A stretch of DNA of 47,838 nt, taken from contig JACQYF010000035.1 in assembly GCA_016208315.1 (NCBI GenBank), positions 1 to 47,838 of the forward strand, given 5' to 3'. Origin of the DNA: Chloroflexota bacterium (GTDB lineage: Bacteria > Chloroflexota > Anaerolineae > UBA4142). This document shows positions 40,628 through 47,838 of the stretch, piece by piece. The notes beneath the pieces are model-generated. The model did no database searches, had not been told where the DNA came from, and worked only from the letters and a program-made list of their open reading frames with translations. The position numbers and the translations under genes are program-made. The stretch's first letter is position 1. Every line of letters starts with the position of its first letter.

Positions 40628-41557
40628 ATGGCATTAGAGACCGAGATCCTCCAACTATTATTCGCCGGCGTTACCGTCGGCAGTATCTATGCGCTGATCG
40701 CGCTGGGGTTTGTCGTAGTGCATAACGTGACGGGCATTGTCAATTTCGCCCAGGGCGATTTCGCCATGCTGGGCGCTTTGATCGCCGTCACCCTCACCGA
40801 GAAAACGCCGATTTTCAATCGCGTGCTGACCGCCGAGTTTAACCTGCCACTGCCGGTCGGCGTCGCGCTGAGCGTGCTGATTTCGGCGGCGTTGGGCGCA
40901 TTGTTCTACCTCGTCGCGATTCGCCCCGCGCGGAACGCGTCCATCGTGTCGCTGATTATCATCACCATCGGCGCGCATTTCGCTTTGCAAGGCGCGGCGC
41001 TGATCACCTGGGCCGCCGACCCGTACTCGCTGCCGCGCTTTAGCAGCGGGCCGCCGCTCGAAGTGATCGGCGCCATCCTCACGCGGCAGAATATATGGGT
41101 GATTGGCGTCACCGTCGTTCTGTTGTTATTGTTGTACCTTTTCTTTGAACGGACCATGCTCGGCAAGGCGCTGCGAGCGTGCGCCATCAATCGCACTGCC
41201 GCGCGCTTGATGGGGATTGACATCAACCGCATGGCGCTCCTCTCGTTCGCGCTCAGCGCCGCGATTGGCGCGATCGCCGGGATCGTCATCACGCCGGCCA
41301 ACTCGATGAGTTATGGCGACGGCACCTTTCTCAGTCTCAAGGGATTTGTCGCGGCCGTCATGGGCGGTCTGAACAGCGCGACGGGCGCGGTGGTCGGTGG
41401 CATCGTGCTGGGTATTTTGGAAACGCTCGGCGCGCGCTATCTTTCGTCCGGCTACAAGGATGCCATTGCGTTTCTGGTCTTGTTCGCCATTTTGTTCGTT
41501 CGCTTGAGCGGCGCGCTGCGCCGCGGTCAATCGCCGCTGGAAGAGTCGGGCCTTTAA
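40628..41557 (+). CDS. livH: Branched-chain/aromatic amino acid ABC transporter permease LivH
   Basis: A 309-residue permease with about eight transmembrane helices and the LivH signature near the N-terminus (GSIYALIALGFVVVHNVTGIVNFAQGDF). The conserved AVMGGLNSATGAVVGG loop, which contacts the ATPase, is present. AGGAG at 40617-40621; ATG 40628 is chosen, as the upstream ATG at 40541 is inside livK. Confidence 0.93.
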   Translation: MALETEILQLLFAGVTVGSIYALIALGFVVVHNVTGIVNFAQGDFAMLGALIAVTLTEKTPIFNRVLTAEFNLPLPVGVALSVLISAALGALFYLVAIRPARNASIVSLIIITIGAHFALQGAALITWAADPYSLPRFSSGPPLEVIGAILTRQNIWVIGVTVVLLLLLYLFFERTMLGKALRACAINRTAARLMGIDINRMALLSFALSAAIGAIAGIVITPANSMSYGDGTFLSLKGFVAAVMGGLNSATGAVVGGIVLGILETLGARYLSSGYKDAIAFLVLFAILFVRLSGALRRGQSPLEESGL

Positions 41558-41566
41558 GAGGAATCA

Positions 41567-42598
41567 ATGCAACTGACTGGTCGAACGAATCTGATCGCGT
41601 TTGTCGCTCTGGCTGGCGCCCTGGCGATCATTCCATCGTTTCTGTCGAATAACTACCAGGTCAGCATCTTTATTCTCATCGCGCTGTACACGATTCTTAC
41701 GGTCGGGCTGTCATTGCTGATGGGTTATGCGGGCCAGATCTCGTTGGGGCAGGCAGTGTTCTACGGCATGGGCGGCTACGTCACCGCGTGGTTGACCGTT
41801 CGCAACGGACTGCCGCCGCTCGCCGGCATGTTCTTGGCCGCGGTGGTTACCGGCCTCGTCGCGTACTTTGTGGGGGTCCCGATGCTGCGGCTGCGTGGGA
41901 ACTATCTCGCGATGGCGACGCTCGGGCTGAATGTGATTTTTGAGCTGATCGTCATGCAAGAAACGGCATGGACCGGCGGGCCGGACGGATTCAAGGGCAT
42001 TCCCAAATTCTCGATTGGCGAGTTTGTTTTCCAGACCGACCGAGAGATGTACTTTGTCGTTTGGGCTTTCGCCTTGCTGATCATCGTCTTGTCGCTCAAT
42101 ATCGTCAATTCGCGATCCGGGCGCGCGCTGCGCGCCGTTCACGCGAGCGAAATCGCGGCGGAGATGAACGGTGTGGACACGGCGCACTACAAGGTCGCGG
42201 TGCTGGTGTTGAGCGCGGTCTACGCGAGCGTCGCCGGGAGTCTGTACGCCTTCTGGCTGGGCATCATCAGTCCCTCGGTGTACCACCTCAGTTTCTCGAT
42301 CGAACTGGTCGTCATGGTCGCCATCGGGGGGTTGGCGAGCGTCTGGGGCGCGATTTTCGGCGCGGCGATGGTGACGCTGCTCGCGGAATTTCTGCGTAAT
42401 GTTTTGCCGCAGCTCTTGCGCGGCGCGTCGGGCGAACAAGAGATCATCGCCTTTGGCGTGATTCTGATTCTGGTCATGATCTTTTTGCCCGAAGGGCTAT
42501 TGACTGGCAGCATTGCCCGCTACCGTCGTTGGCGCGCGGAGCGCAAGGCGGTCCGGGACATTGAGCAGGCAACGGACATACTGGAACCGATGCAATGA
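41567..42598 (+). CDS. livM: ABC transporter permease LivM
   Basis: A 343-residue permease, second half of the membrane channel. The LivM signature SLLMGYAGQISLGQAVFYGM and the coupling loop AIGGLASVWGAIFGA are visible among about nine hydrophobic helices. AAGAGGA precedes the ATG, ten bases after livH. A charged C-terminal tail (about residues 320-343) faces the cytoplasm. Confidence 0.93.
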   Translation: MQLTGRTNLIAFVALAGALAIIPSFLSNNYQVSIFILIALYTILTVGLSLLMGYAGQISLGQAVFYGMGGYVTAWLTVRNGLPPLAGMFLAAVVTGLVAYFVGVPMLRLRGNYLAMATLGLNVIFELIVMQETAWTGGPDGFKGIPKFSIGEFVFQTDREMYFVVWAFALLIIVLSLNIVNSRSGRALRAVHASEIAAEMNGVDTAHYKVAVLVLSAVYASVAGSLYAFWLGIISPSVYHLSFSIELVVMVAIGGLASVWGAIFGAAMVTLLAEFLRNVLPQLLRGASGEQEIIAFGVILILVMIFLPEGLLTGSIARYRRWRAERKAVRDIEQATDILEPMQ

Positions 42599-42600
42599 GT

Positions 42601-42683
42601 CAAACGGGCCAAATTTGCCAAACATGCCAAATGTGCCAATAGATTTGGCGGGTTTGGCATGTTTGGCAAATTGGGCAGATTTC
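42601..42683 (+). repeat. Word hairpin between livM and livG (GCCAAA family)
   Basis: Left arm GCCAAATTTGCCAAACATGCC pairs almost perfectly (one mismatch in about 24) with the TTTGGC right arm. It ends 7 bp before the livG ATG, leaving no room for a normal ribosome-binding site. Confidence 0.85.
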
Positions 42684-42689
42684 AAAGTC

Positions 42690-43475
42690 ATGAACATTCT
42701 CGAAGCGAAAAACCTTTCTAAAGAATTTGGCGGCGTGGTCGCAGTTCACAATGTTTCGTTCGACGTGACCCGCGGCGAAGTCTTTGCCATCATCGGGCCG
42801 AACGGCGCGGGCAAGACGACGCTGTTCAATCTGATCTCCGGCGTCTATATGCCGACGGGCGGTGAATTGTATTTTGAAGGGCGCTTGCTCAGTCGCGCCA
42901 AACCCCATCGGCGGGCGGCACTTGGACTCGCGCGCACGTTTCAGAATTTGCAATTGTTCACGAACATGACCGTGCTGGAAAACGTCATGGTCGGTCGGCA
43001 TACGAAAAGCCGCGCCGGATTCGTCGCCGGCGCGCTGCGTCTGCCGCAGCAGCAGCAGGAAGAAAAGGAGATTCGGGCGACGGCGCACGAAGAATTGAGA
43101 GCCGTCGGGCTGGAGGCGCGCGCCGACATGCTGGTGGGCAATTTGCCCTTTGGGCAGCAGCGCCTGGTCGAGATCGCCCGCGCCATGGCGACGGGCCCCA
43201 AGATGCTGATGCTCGACGAGCCGGGGGCCGGGTTGACGCGCAAGGAACTGGCCGAACTGGACAATTTGATTCGGCGCTTGCGCGATACCGGCATGACGGT
43301 GATCTTGGTCGAGCATGACATGGAGTTGGTGATGGGGATTGCCGATCGCGTGATGGTGCTGGACTATGGCATGAAAATCGCCGAGGGCACGCCTTTGCAG
43401 GTGCAGCAGAATGCGCGCGTCATCGAAGCGTATTTGGGCCAAGAGGCCTTTACCGCTGTGGCGGCGGAGGGATAG
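42690..43475 (+). CDS. livG: ABC transporter ATP-binding protein LivG
   Basis: A 261-residue ABC ATPase: Walker A GPNGAGKTT, Q-loop FQNLQ, a weak signature NLPFGQQ in place of LSGGQ, Walker B MLMLDEP, and H-loop EHD. The LivG-type signature sequence is normal for this subfamily, as is the A-G-L-T after Walker B. ATG 42690 is the family start; an in-frame upstream start at 42513 lies in livM. No Shine-Dalgarno is seen; the hairpin directly precedes it. Confidence 0.93.
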   Translation: MNILEAKNLSKEFGGVVAVHNVSFDVTRGEVFAIIGPNGAGKTTLFNLISGVYMPTGGELYFEGRLLSRAKPHRRAALGLARTFQNLQLFTNMTVLENVMVGRHTKSRAGFVAGALRLPQQQQEEKEIRATAHEELRAVGLEARADMLVGNLPFGQQRLVEIARAMATGPKMLMLDEPGAGLTRKELAELDNLIRRLRDTGMTVILVEHDMELVMGIADRVMVLDYGMKIAEGTPLQVQQNARVIEAYLGQEAFTAVAAEG

Positions 43476-44282
43476 ATGCTCCAACTGCATGACGTCAGCA
43501 CTTACTACGGCCAAATTCGCGCGCTGGAATGGGTCAATCTGGAAGTTCGGACCGGCGAAATCGTCACCGTGATCGGCGCGAACGGCGCGGGCAAGACGAC
43601 GCTGCTCAATACGATCTGCGGCATCCTCAGCCCCAAGCACGGCGAAATCGTCTTCGCCGGCAAGCCGATTTCGAATCGCCAAGCCGAAGCGCTCGTCCAA
43701 CTCGGCATTTGCCACGTGCCGGAGCGCCGCCAGGTCTTTTCCACGATGAGCGTTACCGATAATCTCTTGCTGGGCGCGTACCACCGGCGAGATAAGCAGG
43801 TCCAGCCGGATATGCGGCAAGTGTATGAGCTGTTCCCGATTCTGGAAAAGCGGCGCAATCAGATGGCGGGGACGTTGTCCGGCGGCGAGCAGCAAATGCT
43901 CGCCATCGCGCGGGGGATGATGAGCCGCCCCAAGCTGCTGATGCTGGACGAGCCGTCCGTCGGATTGGCGCCGCTGATGGTGCGCGAAATCCTTCACATC
44001 GTCGCCGACCTGCGCGCGCGGGGAACCACGATTCTGCTGATCGAGCAAAACGCGCGGGCGGCGCTTCAGGTCGCGGATCGCGGCTATGTGCTGGAGACGG
44101 GCCGCGTCGTGCTGTCCGGCACCGCGAAGGAGCTGTTGGCTGACGAAGGCGTGCAAAAGGCCTACCTCGGCAAGAGCAATCGCCTGCAGCTCGCGCGCTG
44201 CCGCGCCGGTCTCACCACCTACGCATGCGTGGAAGATAAATCAATTAACTCGTGTGTGATGTGTCCGAATGGGAACAAGTAG
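43476..44282 (+). CDS. livF: ABC transporter ATP-binding protein LivF, with a Cys-rich tail
   Basis: A 268-residue ABC ATPase (usual 233-240). Walker A GANGAGKTT, signature LSGGEQQ, Walker B LLMLDEPS, H-loop replaced by EQN as usual for LivF. The ATG follows the livG stop directly with GGAGGG upstream. The normal family end (KAYLG) is reached at about residue 232, but the frame continues for 36 residues with four cysteines. This tail may be an out-of-frame extension left by a small change near the old stop. Confidence 0.92.
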   Translation: MLQLHDVSTYYGQIRALEWVNLEVRTGEIVTVIGANGAGKTTLLNTICGILSPKHGEIVFAGKPISNRQAEALVQLGICHVPERRQVFSTMSVTDNLLLGAYHRRDKQVQPDMRQVYELFPILEKRRNQMAGTLSGGEQQMLAIARGMMSRPKLLMLDEPSVGLAPLMVREILHIVADLRARGTTILLIEQNARAALQVADRGYVLETGRVVLSGTAKELLADEGVQKAYLGKSNRLQLARCRAGLTTYACVEDKSINSCVMCPNGNK

Positions 44283-44283
44283 A

Positions 44284-44382
44284 CAGGTACACAGGTAGAC
44301 AGGTACACAGGTAAACACGTAGACAGGTACACAAGTACACAAGGAACGTGTTTACCTGTTTACCTGTCTACCTGTGTACCTG
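44284..44382 (+). repeat. 36-bp word hairpin between livF and iorA copy 2
   Basis: Left arm 44284-44319 (CAGGTACACAGGTAGACAGG...) pairs with 44347-44382 with one mismatch. The loop carries further copies of the ACAGGTA/ACAAGTA word. The strongest word hairpin in the window; AGGAGG of iorA follows. Confidence 0.9.
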
Positions 44383-44400
44383 ATAAGCAGGAGGCAATAA

Positions 44401-46185
44401 ATGAAGAAACTACTTTCCGGCAACGAAGCCATTGCGCTGGGCGCACGGCTTGCCGGGGTGAAATATGCGAGTGCGTATCCGGGAACGCCGTCTACTGAGA
44501 TTCTCGAAAATCTGGCGACGGCGACGGAAATGCGCGCGGAATGGGCGCCTAACGAAAAGGTCGCGCTGGATTCGGTCGCGGGCGCATCGTACGGCGGGGC
44601 GCGCGCTCTCGCTTCGATGAAGCACGTCGGCTTGAACGTCGCGAGCGAGTCGCTGTTCTACCTCGCGTACACCGGCGTGAACGCAGGTCTGGTCATCATC
44701 AGCGCGGACGACCCGGGCGCGTGGAGCTCGCAGAACGAGCAGGACAATCGGCATTACGCGCGCTTTGCCAAAGTGCCTTGCCTCGAACCGGCGGATTCGC
44801 AAGAATGCCTCGATTTTATCGCGCTCGCGTTCGATCTGAGCGAGCAGTTCGATACGCCCGTGATCGTACGGACGACGACGCGCGTCAATCACAGCAAATC
44901 GGTCGTCAACGTGCCGGAGAGCAATGGACACGAACCACGACCGCTCAAGCCCTTTGTCCGCAATACAGCCAAATACGCGATGATTCCCGCGAACGCGCGA
45001 CGGCGGCATCCAGAGGTCGAACAGCGCACCAAGCAGCTGGCCGAGTGGGCTGAAACGGCGAGCGTCAACAGAATCGAATGGGGCGATAAGAAATTTGGCG
45101 TGGTCACATCGTCCGCGGCATATCAGTATGCGCGCGAAGTTTTCGACGGCTATTCTTTCTTGAAACTTGGCATGAGTTATCCGCTGCCCGAGAAGTTGAT
45201 TCGCAATTTCGCGGCTCAAGTCGAAAAGGTGGTCGTCGTCGAGGAGCTGGATCCCTTCTTCGAACACGAGATTCGCGCGATGGGCATTCCCGTCGTCGGC
45301 AAAGAATTTTTCCCAGTCACGAATGAATTCACGTTGGCGGTTGTCCGCGACGGCGCGCGTAAGCTTGGCGTCAAGGTTGGCGACGCGGTGCAGAATCCGA
45401 GCGGCGCTGCCGCAGTTCCCGCCCGCCCCCCGGCGCTGTGTCCCGGCTGTCCGCACCGCTCGACGTTCTACGCGCTCCGCAAATTGCGGCTCCGCGTCGC
45501 GGGCGATATTGGCTGTTACGCGATGGGGGCCCTGCCGCCGTTTAACGTGATTGACACGCTCGGCTGCATGGGCGCGTCGTTCGGCGTGGCGCAAGGCGTG
45601 ACGGCGGTCGGCGCGAACACCGACAAGGAGCGCTGGGTCGCGGTGATCGGCGACTCGACTTTCTTCCACGCCGGTCTGCCCGCGCTCGCGAACATTGTGT
45701 ACAACAAGGGCGCGAGCACGTTGATGATTCTCGATAACGACACAACCGCGATGACGGGACAGCAGGACAACCCCAGCACCGGCGTGACGTTGCAAGGCGA
45801 AAAGACCCAAAAGATTGATATCGAGGCGGTCGTGCGCGGAATGGGCGTCCAAGATATTTTCGTCGTCAACGCGTTTGACGAGCACGAGGTTGAAAAGACG
45901 CTCAAGAAAGCATTGGCGATCAAAGATCGTCCGACGGTCATTATCTCGCGCGGTCCCTGCGTCTTTCTCGATCAATATCCGCAGAAATTTGTGTACGAAG
46001 TGAGCAGTGCCAAGTGCAACGGTTGCAGCATTTGCTTCAAAGTCGGCTGTCCCGCGATCTTCAAGGGCGAACTGGATACGACGACCAAGCAGCCCAAGGC
46101 GGTCATTGACCCGCTGCTGTGCATTGGTTGCGACGTGTGCGCGCAAGTGTGCCCGCATGATGCGATTGGCAAGATAAGTAATTAG
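44401..46185 (+). CDS. iorA: Indolepyruvate (arylpyruvate):ferredoxin oxidoreductase, alpha subunit, copy 2
   Basis: A 594-residue paralogue of the protein at 34794 with the same domain order: N-terminal pyrimidine domain (YASAYPGTPSTEILENL), TPP domain (GDIGCYAMGALPP, GDSTFFHAG), and a ferredoxin domain (CNGCSICFKVGCP, CIGCDVCAQVCP). Differences are spread along the chain, so it is an old duplication and probably has a different arylpyruvate preference. A GGAGG site precedes the ATG. Its beta subunit follows directly, then a second phenylacetate-CoA ligase. Confidence 0.92.
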   Translation: MKKLLSGNEAIALGARLAGVKYASAYPGTPSTEILENLATATEMRAEWAPNEKVALDSVAGASYGGARALASMKHVGLNVASESLFYLAYTGVNAGLVIISADDPGAWSSQNEQDNRHYARFAKVPCLEPADSQECLDFIALAFDLSEQFDTPVIVRTTTRVNHSKSVVNVPESNGHEPRPLKPFVRNTAKYAMIPANARRRHPEVEQRTKQLAEWAETASVNRIEWGDKKFGVVTSSAAYQYAREVFDGYSFLKLGMSYPLPEKLIRNFAAQVEKVVVVEELDPFFEHEIRAMGIPVVGKEFFPVTNEFTLAVVRDGARKLGVKVGDAVQNPSGAAAVPARPPALCPGCPHRSTFYALRKLRLRVAGDIGCYAMGALPPFNVIDTLGCMGASFGVAQGVTAVGANTDKERWVAVIGDSTFFHAGLPALANIVYNKGASTLMILDNDTTAMTGQQDNPSTGVTLQGEKTQKIDIEAVVRGMGVQDIFVVNAFDEHEVEKTLKKALAIKDRPTVIISRGPCVFLDQYPQKFVYEVSSAKCNGCSICFKVGCPAIFKGELDTTTKQPKAVIDPLLCIGCDVCAQVCPHDAIGKISN

Positions 46186-46254
46186 TCAATTGGTCAATTA
46201 GTCAATCAGGCAACCAGTTGACTAATTGACTATTCGACTAATTGACTAATTGAC
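46184..46254 (+). repeat. Word hairpin between iorA and iorB copy 2 (TCAATTAG family)
   Basis: Left arm tandem GTCAATTG/GTCAATTA words overlapping the iorA stop; right arm tandem TTGACTAA words. Pairing is good, with G-U pairs. Ends just before the GAGGT of iorB. Confidence 0.85.
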
Positions 46255-46263
46255 GAGGTACCG

Positions 46264-46845
46264 ATGATGAAAACAGATTTCCTTTTGGCCGGTGTTGGCG
46301 GACAGGGCGTGCTCACGGCGAGCGATATCGTGGCGGAAGTCGGCATGGCGATGGGCTTGGATGCAAAAAAGAGCGAGATTCACGGCTTTTCGCAGCGCGG
46401 CGGGGTGGTCGAATCGCATGTGCGGTGGGGTGAGCGCGTGGCCGCGCCGATGGGGGAAAAGGGCCGGATTGATTATTTGCTGGCGTTCGAGTTGATGGAG
46501 AGCGCGCGCTGGATCGAGTTTCTCAAGCCGGGCGGCGTCGTCATCGTCAATCGGCAAAAGATCCTGCCAATGTCGGCAACGGTCGGCGACGCGGTATACC
46601 CTACGGAGGAGACCATCGAGAGCGCCTTGCGCGCGGTGACCGACAAAATCGTCTATGTAGACGGCTTGGAAATTGCCAAGGGATTGGGTAACAAGAATCT
46701 CGCGAACACGGTCCTCTTGGGCGCGCTGGCGCGCGAGTTGGACGTGGACCCGGAGCTGTGGCTCGACGTGATCGTCAAGCGCGTCCCGCAAAAGTATGTC
46801 GAGCAGAACAAGCAAGCTTTCTGGAAAGGCAGAATGGGAGAGTAG
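46264..46845 (+). CDS. iorB: Indolepyruvate (arylpyruvate):ferredoxin oxidoreductase, beta subunit, copy 2
   Basis: A 193-residue paralogue of the subunit at 37088: LAGVGGQGVLTASDIV and KSEIHGFSQRGGVVESHVRWG. It pairs with the iorA at 44401. ATG 46264 and ATG 46267 are equally possible; GAGGTA lies at 46255-46260. Confidence 0.92.
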   Translation: MMKTDFLLAGVGGQGVLTASDIVAEVGMAMGLDAKKSEIHGFSQRGGVVESHVRWGERVAAPMGEKGRIDYLLAFELMESARWIEFLKPGGVVIVNRQKILPMSATVGDAVYPTEETIESALRAVTDKIVYVDGLEIAKGLGNKNLANTVLLGALARELDVDPELWLDVIVKRVPQKYVEQNKQAFWKGRMGE

Positions 46846-46847
46846 GC

Positions 46848-46880
46848 AAATCGTAATTCGTAATTCGTAAATCGTAAATT
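46848..46880 (+). repeat. Tandem words CGTAATT/CGTAAAT before paaK copy 2
   Basis: Four near-tandem words (TCGTAAT type) without a clear opposite arm; a half element between the iorB stop and the GGAGG of the ligase. Confidence 0.65.
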
Positions 46881-46900
46881 CCTAAAGAGGGAGGAGTACG

Positions 46901-47838
46901 ATGGCGAAAGTAAAACAAACACCGCTCATTTGGAACAAGGAAGCTGAGACCATGCCGCGCGCGGATCTGGAGAAACTTCAACTCCAACGCTTGCAGCAAA
47001 CGGTCGAACTCGTTTACAACAAAGTGCCGTTCTACAAAAAGTCCATGGACGAAAAGGGCGTCAAGCCGGCGGACATCCAGTCGCTGCAGGACATGGTCAA
47101 GCTGCCGTTTACGAGTAAACAAGACCTGCGCGACAATTACCCGTTCGGGCTGTTGACGGTACCGATGGACAAGATCGTCCGCCTGCACGCGTCGAGCGGC
47201 ACGACCGGCAAGCCGACCGTTGGGCCGTACACCGCCAAGGATCTCGACATTTGGGCGGAGACGATGGCGCGTGTCTATACCGCGGCGGGCGCAACGTGGA
47301 AAGATGTCGTCCACAACGCGTATGGCTATGGCTTGTTCACCGGTGGGCTTGGATTCCACATTGGCGCGGAACGCATCGGCGCGGCGGTCGTGCCGGTTTC
47401 GGGCGGGCTGTCCAAGCGGCAGATCATGCTCATGGAAGATTTCGGCGCGACGGTGCTCACCTGCACGCCTTCGTATGCGCTTGTGCTCGCCGAGACCGCG
47501 CAGGAAATGAACGTGGACATTCAGCAGCGCATGCGCGTGCGGGTCGGCATTTTCGGCGCGGAACCGTGGACCGACGAGATGCGCGAAGAGGTCGAAGCCA
47601 AGATGAATCTGGAGGCATTCGATATTTACGGGCTGACCGAAATGGGCGGCCCCGGCGTTTCCATTGAATGTCCGTACCACGACGGCCTGCACATTGCCGA
47701 AGACCATTTCTTGGCGGAAATCGTCGACCCGGATACCGGCGAGCCGATCACCGAAAACAAGGTTGGCGAATTGGTGTTTACCTCGCTGACGCGCGAGGGC
47801 ATGCCGCTCTTCCGCTATCGCACGCGCGATCGCATCCT
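46901..47838 (+). CDS. paaK: Phenylacetate-CoA ligase, copy 2 (cut by the window end)
   Basis: The first 312 residues of a PaaK ligase, running off the right edge without a stop. Visible: a typical N-terminus ([21 protein letters not shown]), the nucleotide motif S98-[23 protein letters not shown], and [10 protein letters not shown]. It is clearly a paralogue of the copy at 37699, but its N-terminus is longer and closer to typical PaaK. GGAGGAG (46890-46896) precedes ATG 46901. It repeats the iorA-iorB-paaK order seen 10 kb upstream. Confidence 0.92.
   Translation, partial: MAKVKQTPLIWNKEAETMPRADLEKLQLQRLQQTVELVYNKVPFYKKSMDEKGVKPADIQSLQDMVKLPFTSKQDLRDNYPFGLLTVPMDKIVRLHASSGTTGKPTVGPYTAKDLDIWAETMARVYTAAGATWKDVVHNAYGYGLFTGGLGFHIGAERIGAAVVPVSGGLSKRQIMLMEDFGATVLTCTPSYALVLAETAQEMNVDIQQRMRVRVGIFGAEPWTDEMREEVEAKMNLEAFDIYGLTEMGGPGVSIECPYHDGLHIAEDHFLAEIVDPDTGEPITENKVGELVFTSLTREGMPLFRYRTRDRI

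Noticed and set aside
42600..44156. Minus-strand 518-residue frame across livG and livF
   Set aside because: Shadow frame; it spans two genes with intact ABC motifs on the plus strand and ends in the word repeat.
44281..44345. Possible CRISPR-like direct repeats (ACAGGTA words)
   Set aside because: Repeats are 8-10 nt with no spacers of constant length, and the block is the arm of an inverted repeat; no cas genes nearby.
44410..46158. Minus-strand 582-residue frame opposite iorA copy 2
   Set aside because: Shadow of the real gene; no start signals, no domain, composition dominated by Arg/His.

Overview
The window looks like a chromosomal segment of an anaerobic, GC-rich bacterium, most likely a member of the Chloroflexota (Anaerolineae-like). 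The basis is the ribosomal and EF-Tu protein style, Pro/Thr-rich lipoprotein linkers, and intergenic spaces filled with palindromes built from short repeated words. Taxonomy is inferred from memory of families, not from a search.

Region 1 (1-8.5 kb): a clipped gene end with a C-x2-C-x5-C tail, a membrane M28 peptidase, then the translation block tRNA-Thr(UGU), tRNA-Tyr(GUA), tRNA-Thr(GGU), tuf, rpmG, secE, nusG, rplK, rplA, rplJ, rplL. This block starts at a consensus promoter and ends at a clear rho-independent terminator.

Region 2 (8.6-14.8 kb): a consensus promoter with a long structured leader, then the PrkA kinase / DUF444 (YeaH) / SpoVR stress module. A small HExxH zincin-like gene lies inside it, and a TusA-fold protein without cysteine follows it.

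Region 3 (14.8-20.3 kb): assorted genes. They are a discoidin-domain protein on the minus strand, D-malate/tartrate dehydrogenase, a YccF-type membrane protein, an epoxide-hydrolase-like enzyme, and a minus-strand ParA ATPase fused to TPRs and a C-terminal membrane helix.

Region 4 (20.6-47.8 kb): an anaerobic aromatic-degradation island. A PaaX-type regulator heads genes for the benzoyl-CoA pathway: oxo-ring hydrolase Oah/BamA, an SDR dehydrogenase, thiolase, dienoyl-CoA hydratase, and the four subunits of an ATP-dependent class I benzoyl-CoA reductase in the order bzdN-O-P-Q. It continues with a Glu/Leu/Phe/Val dehydrogenase, a second SDR, an amidohydrolase, two arylpyruvate (indolepyruvate):ferredoxin oxidoreductases (IorAB), a PaaI thioesterase, two phenylacetate-CoA ligases (the second clipped by the window end), and a complete LivKHMGF amino-acid ABC transporter. 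Two VapBC-like toxin-antitoxin pairs lie antisense inside the island. Read together, the genes suggest import of aromatic amino acids, deamination to arylpyruvates, ferredoxin-linked decarboxylation to arylacetyl-CoA, funnelling to benzoyl-CoA and dearomatization. The steps from phenylacetyl-CoA to benzoyl-CoA are not in the window.

The most unusual structural feature is that many same-strand intergenic spaces, from stop codon to ribosome-binding site, are occupied by an inverted-repeat element whose arms are tandem copies of a 6-8 nt word. The word changes from gap to gap but recurs in families. One related palindrome of exactly 45 bp sits in frame inside a coding sequence. Other oddities are an EF-Tu gene with a foreign-looking segment carrying a non-canonical switch I, and two tRNA genes with C where U is nearly universal (positions 8, 33, 55).
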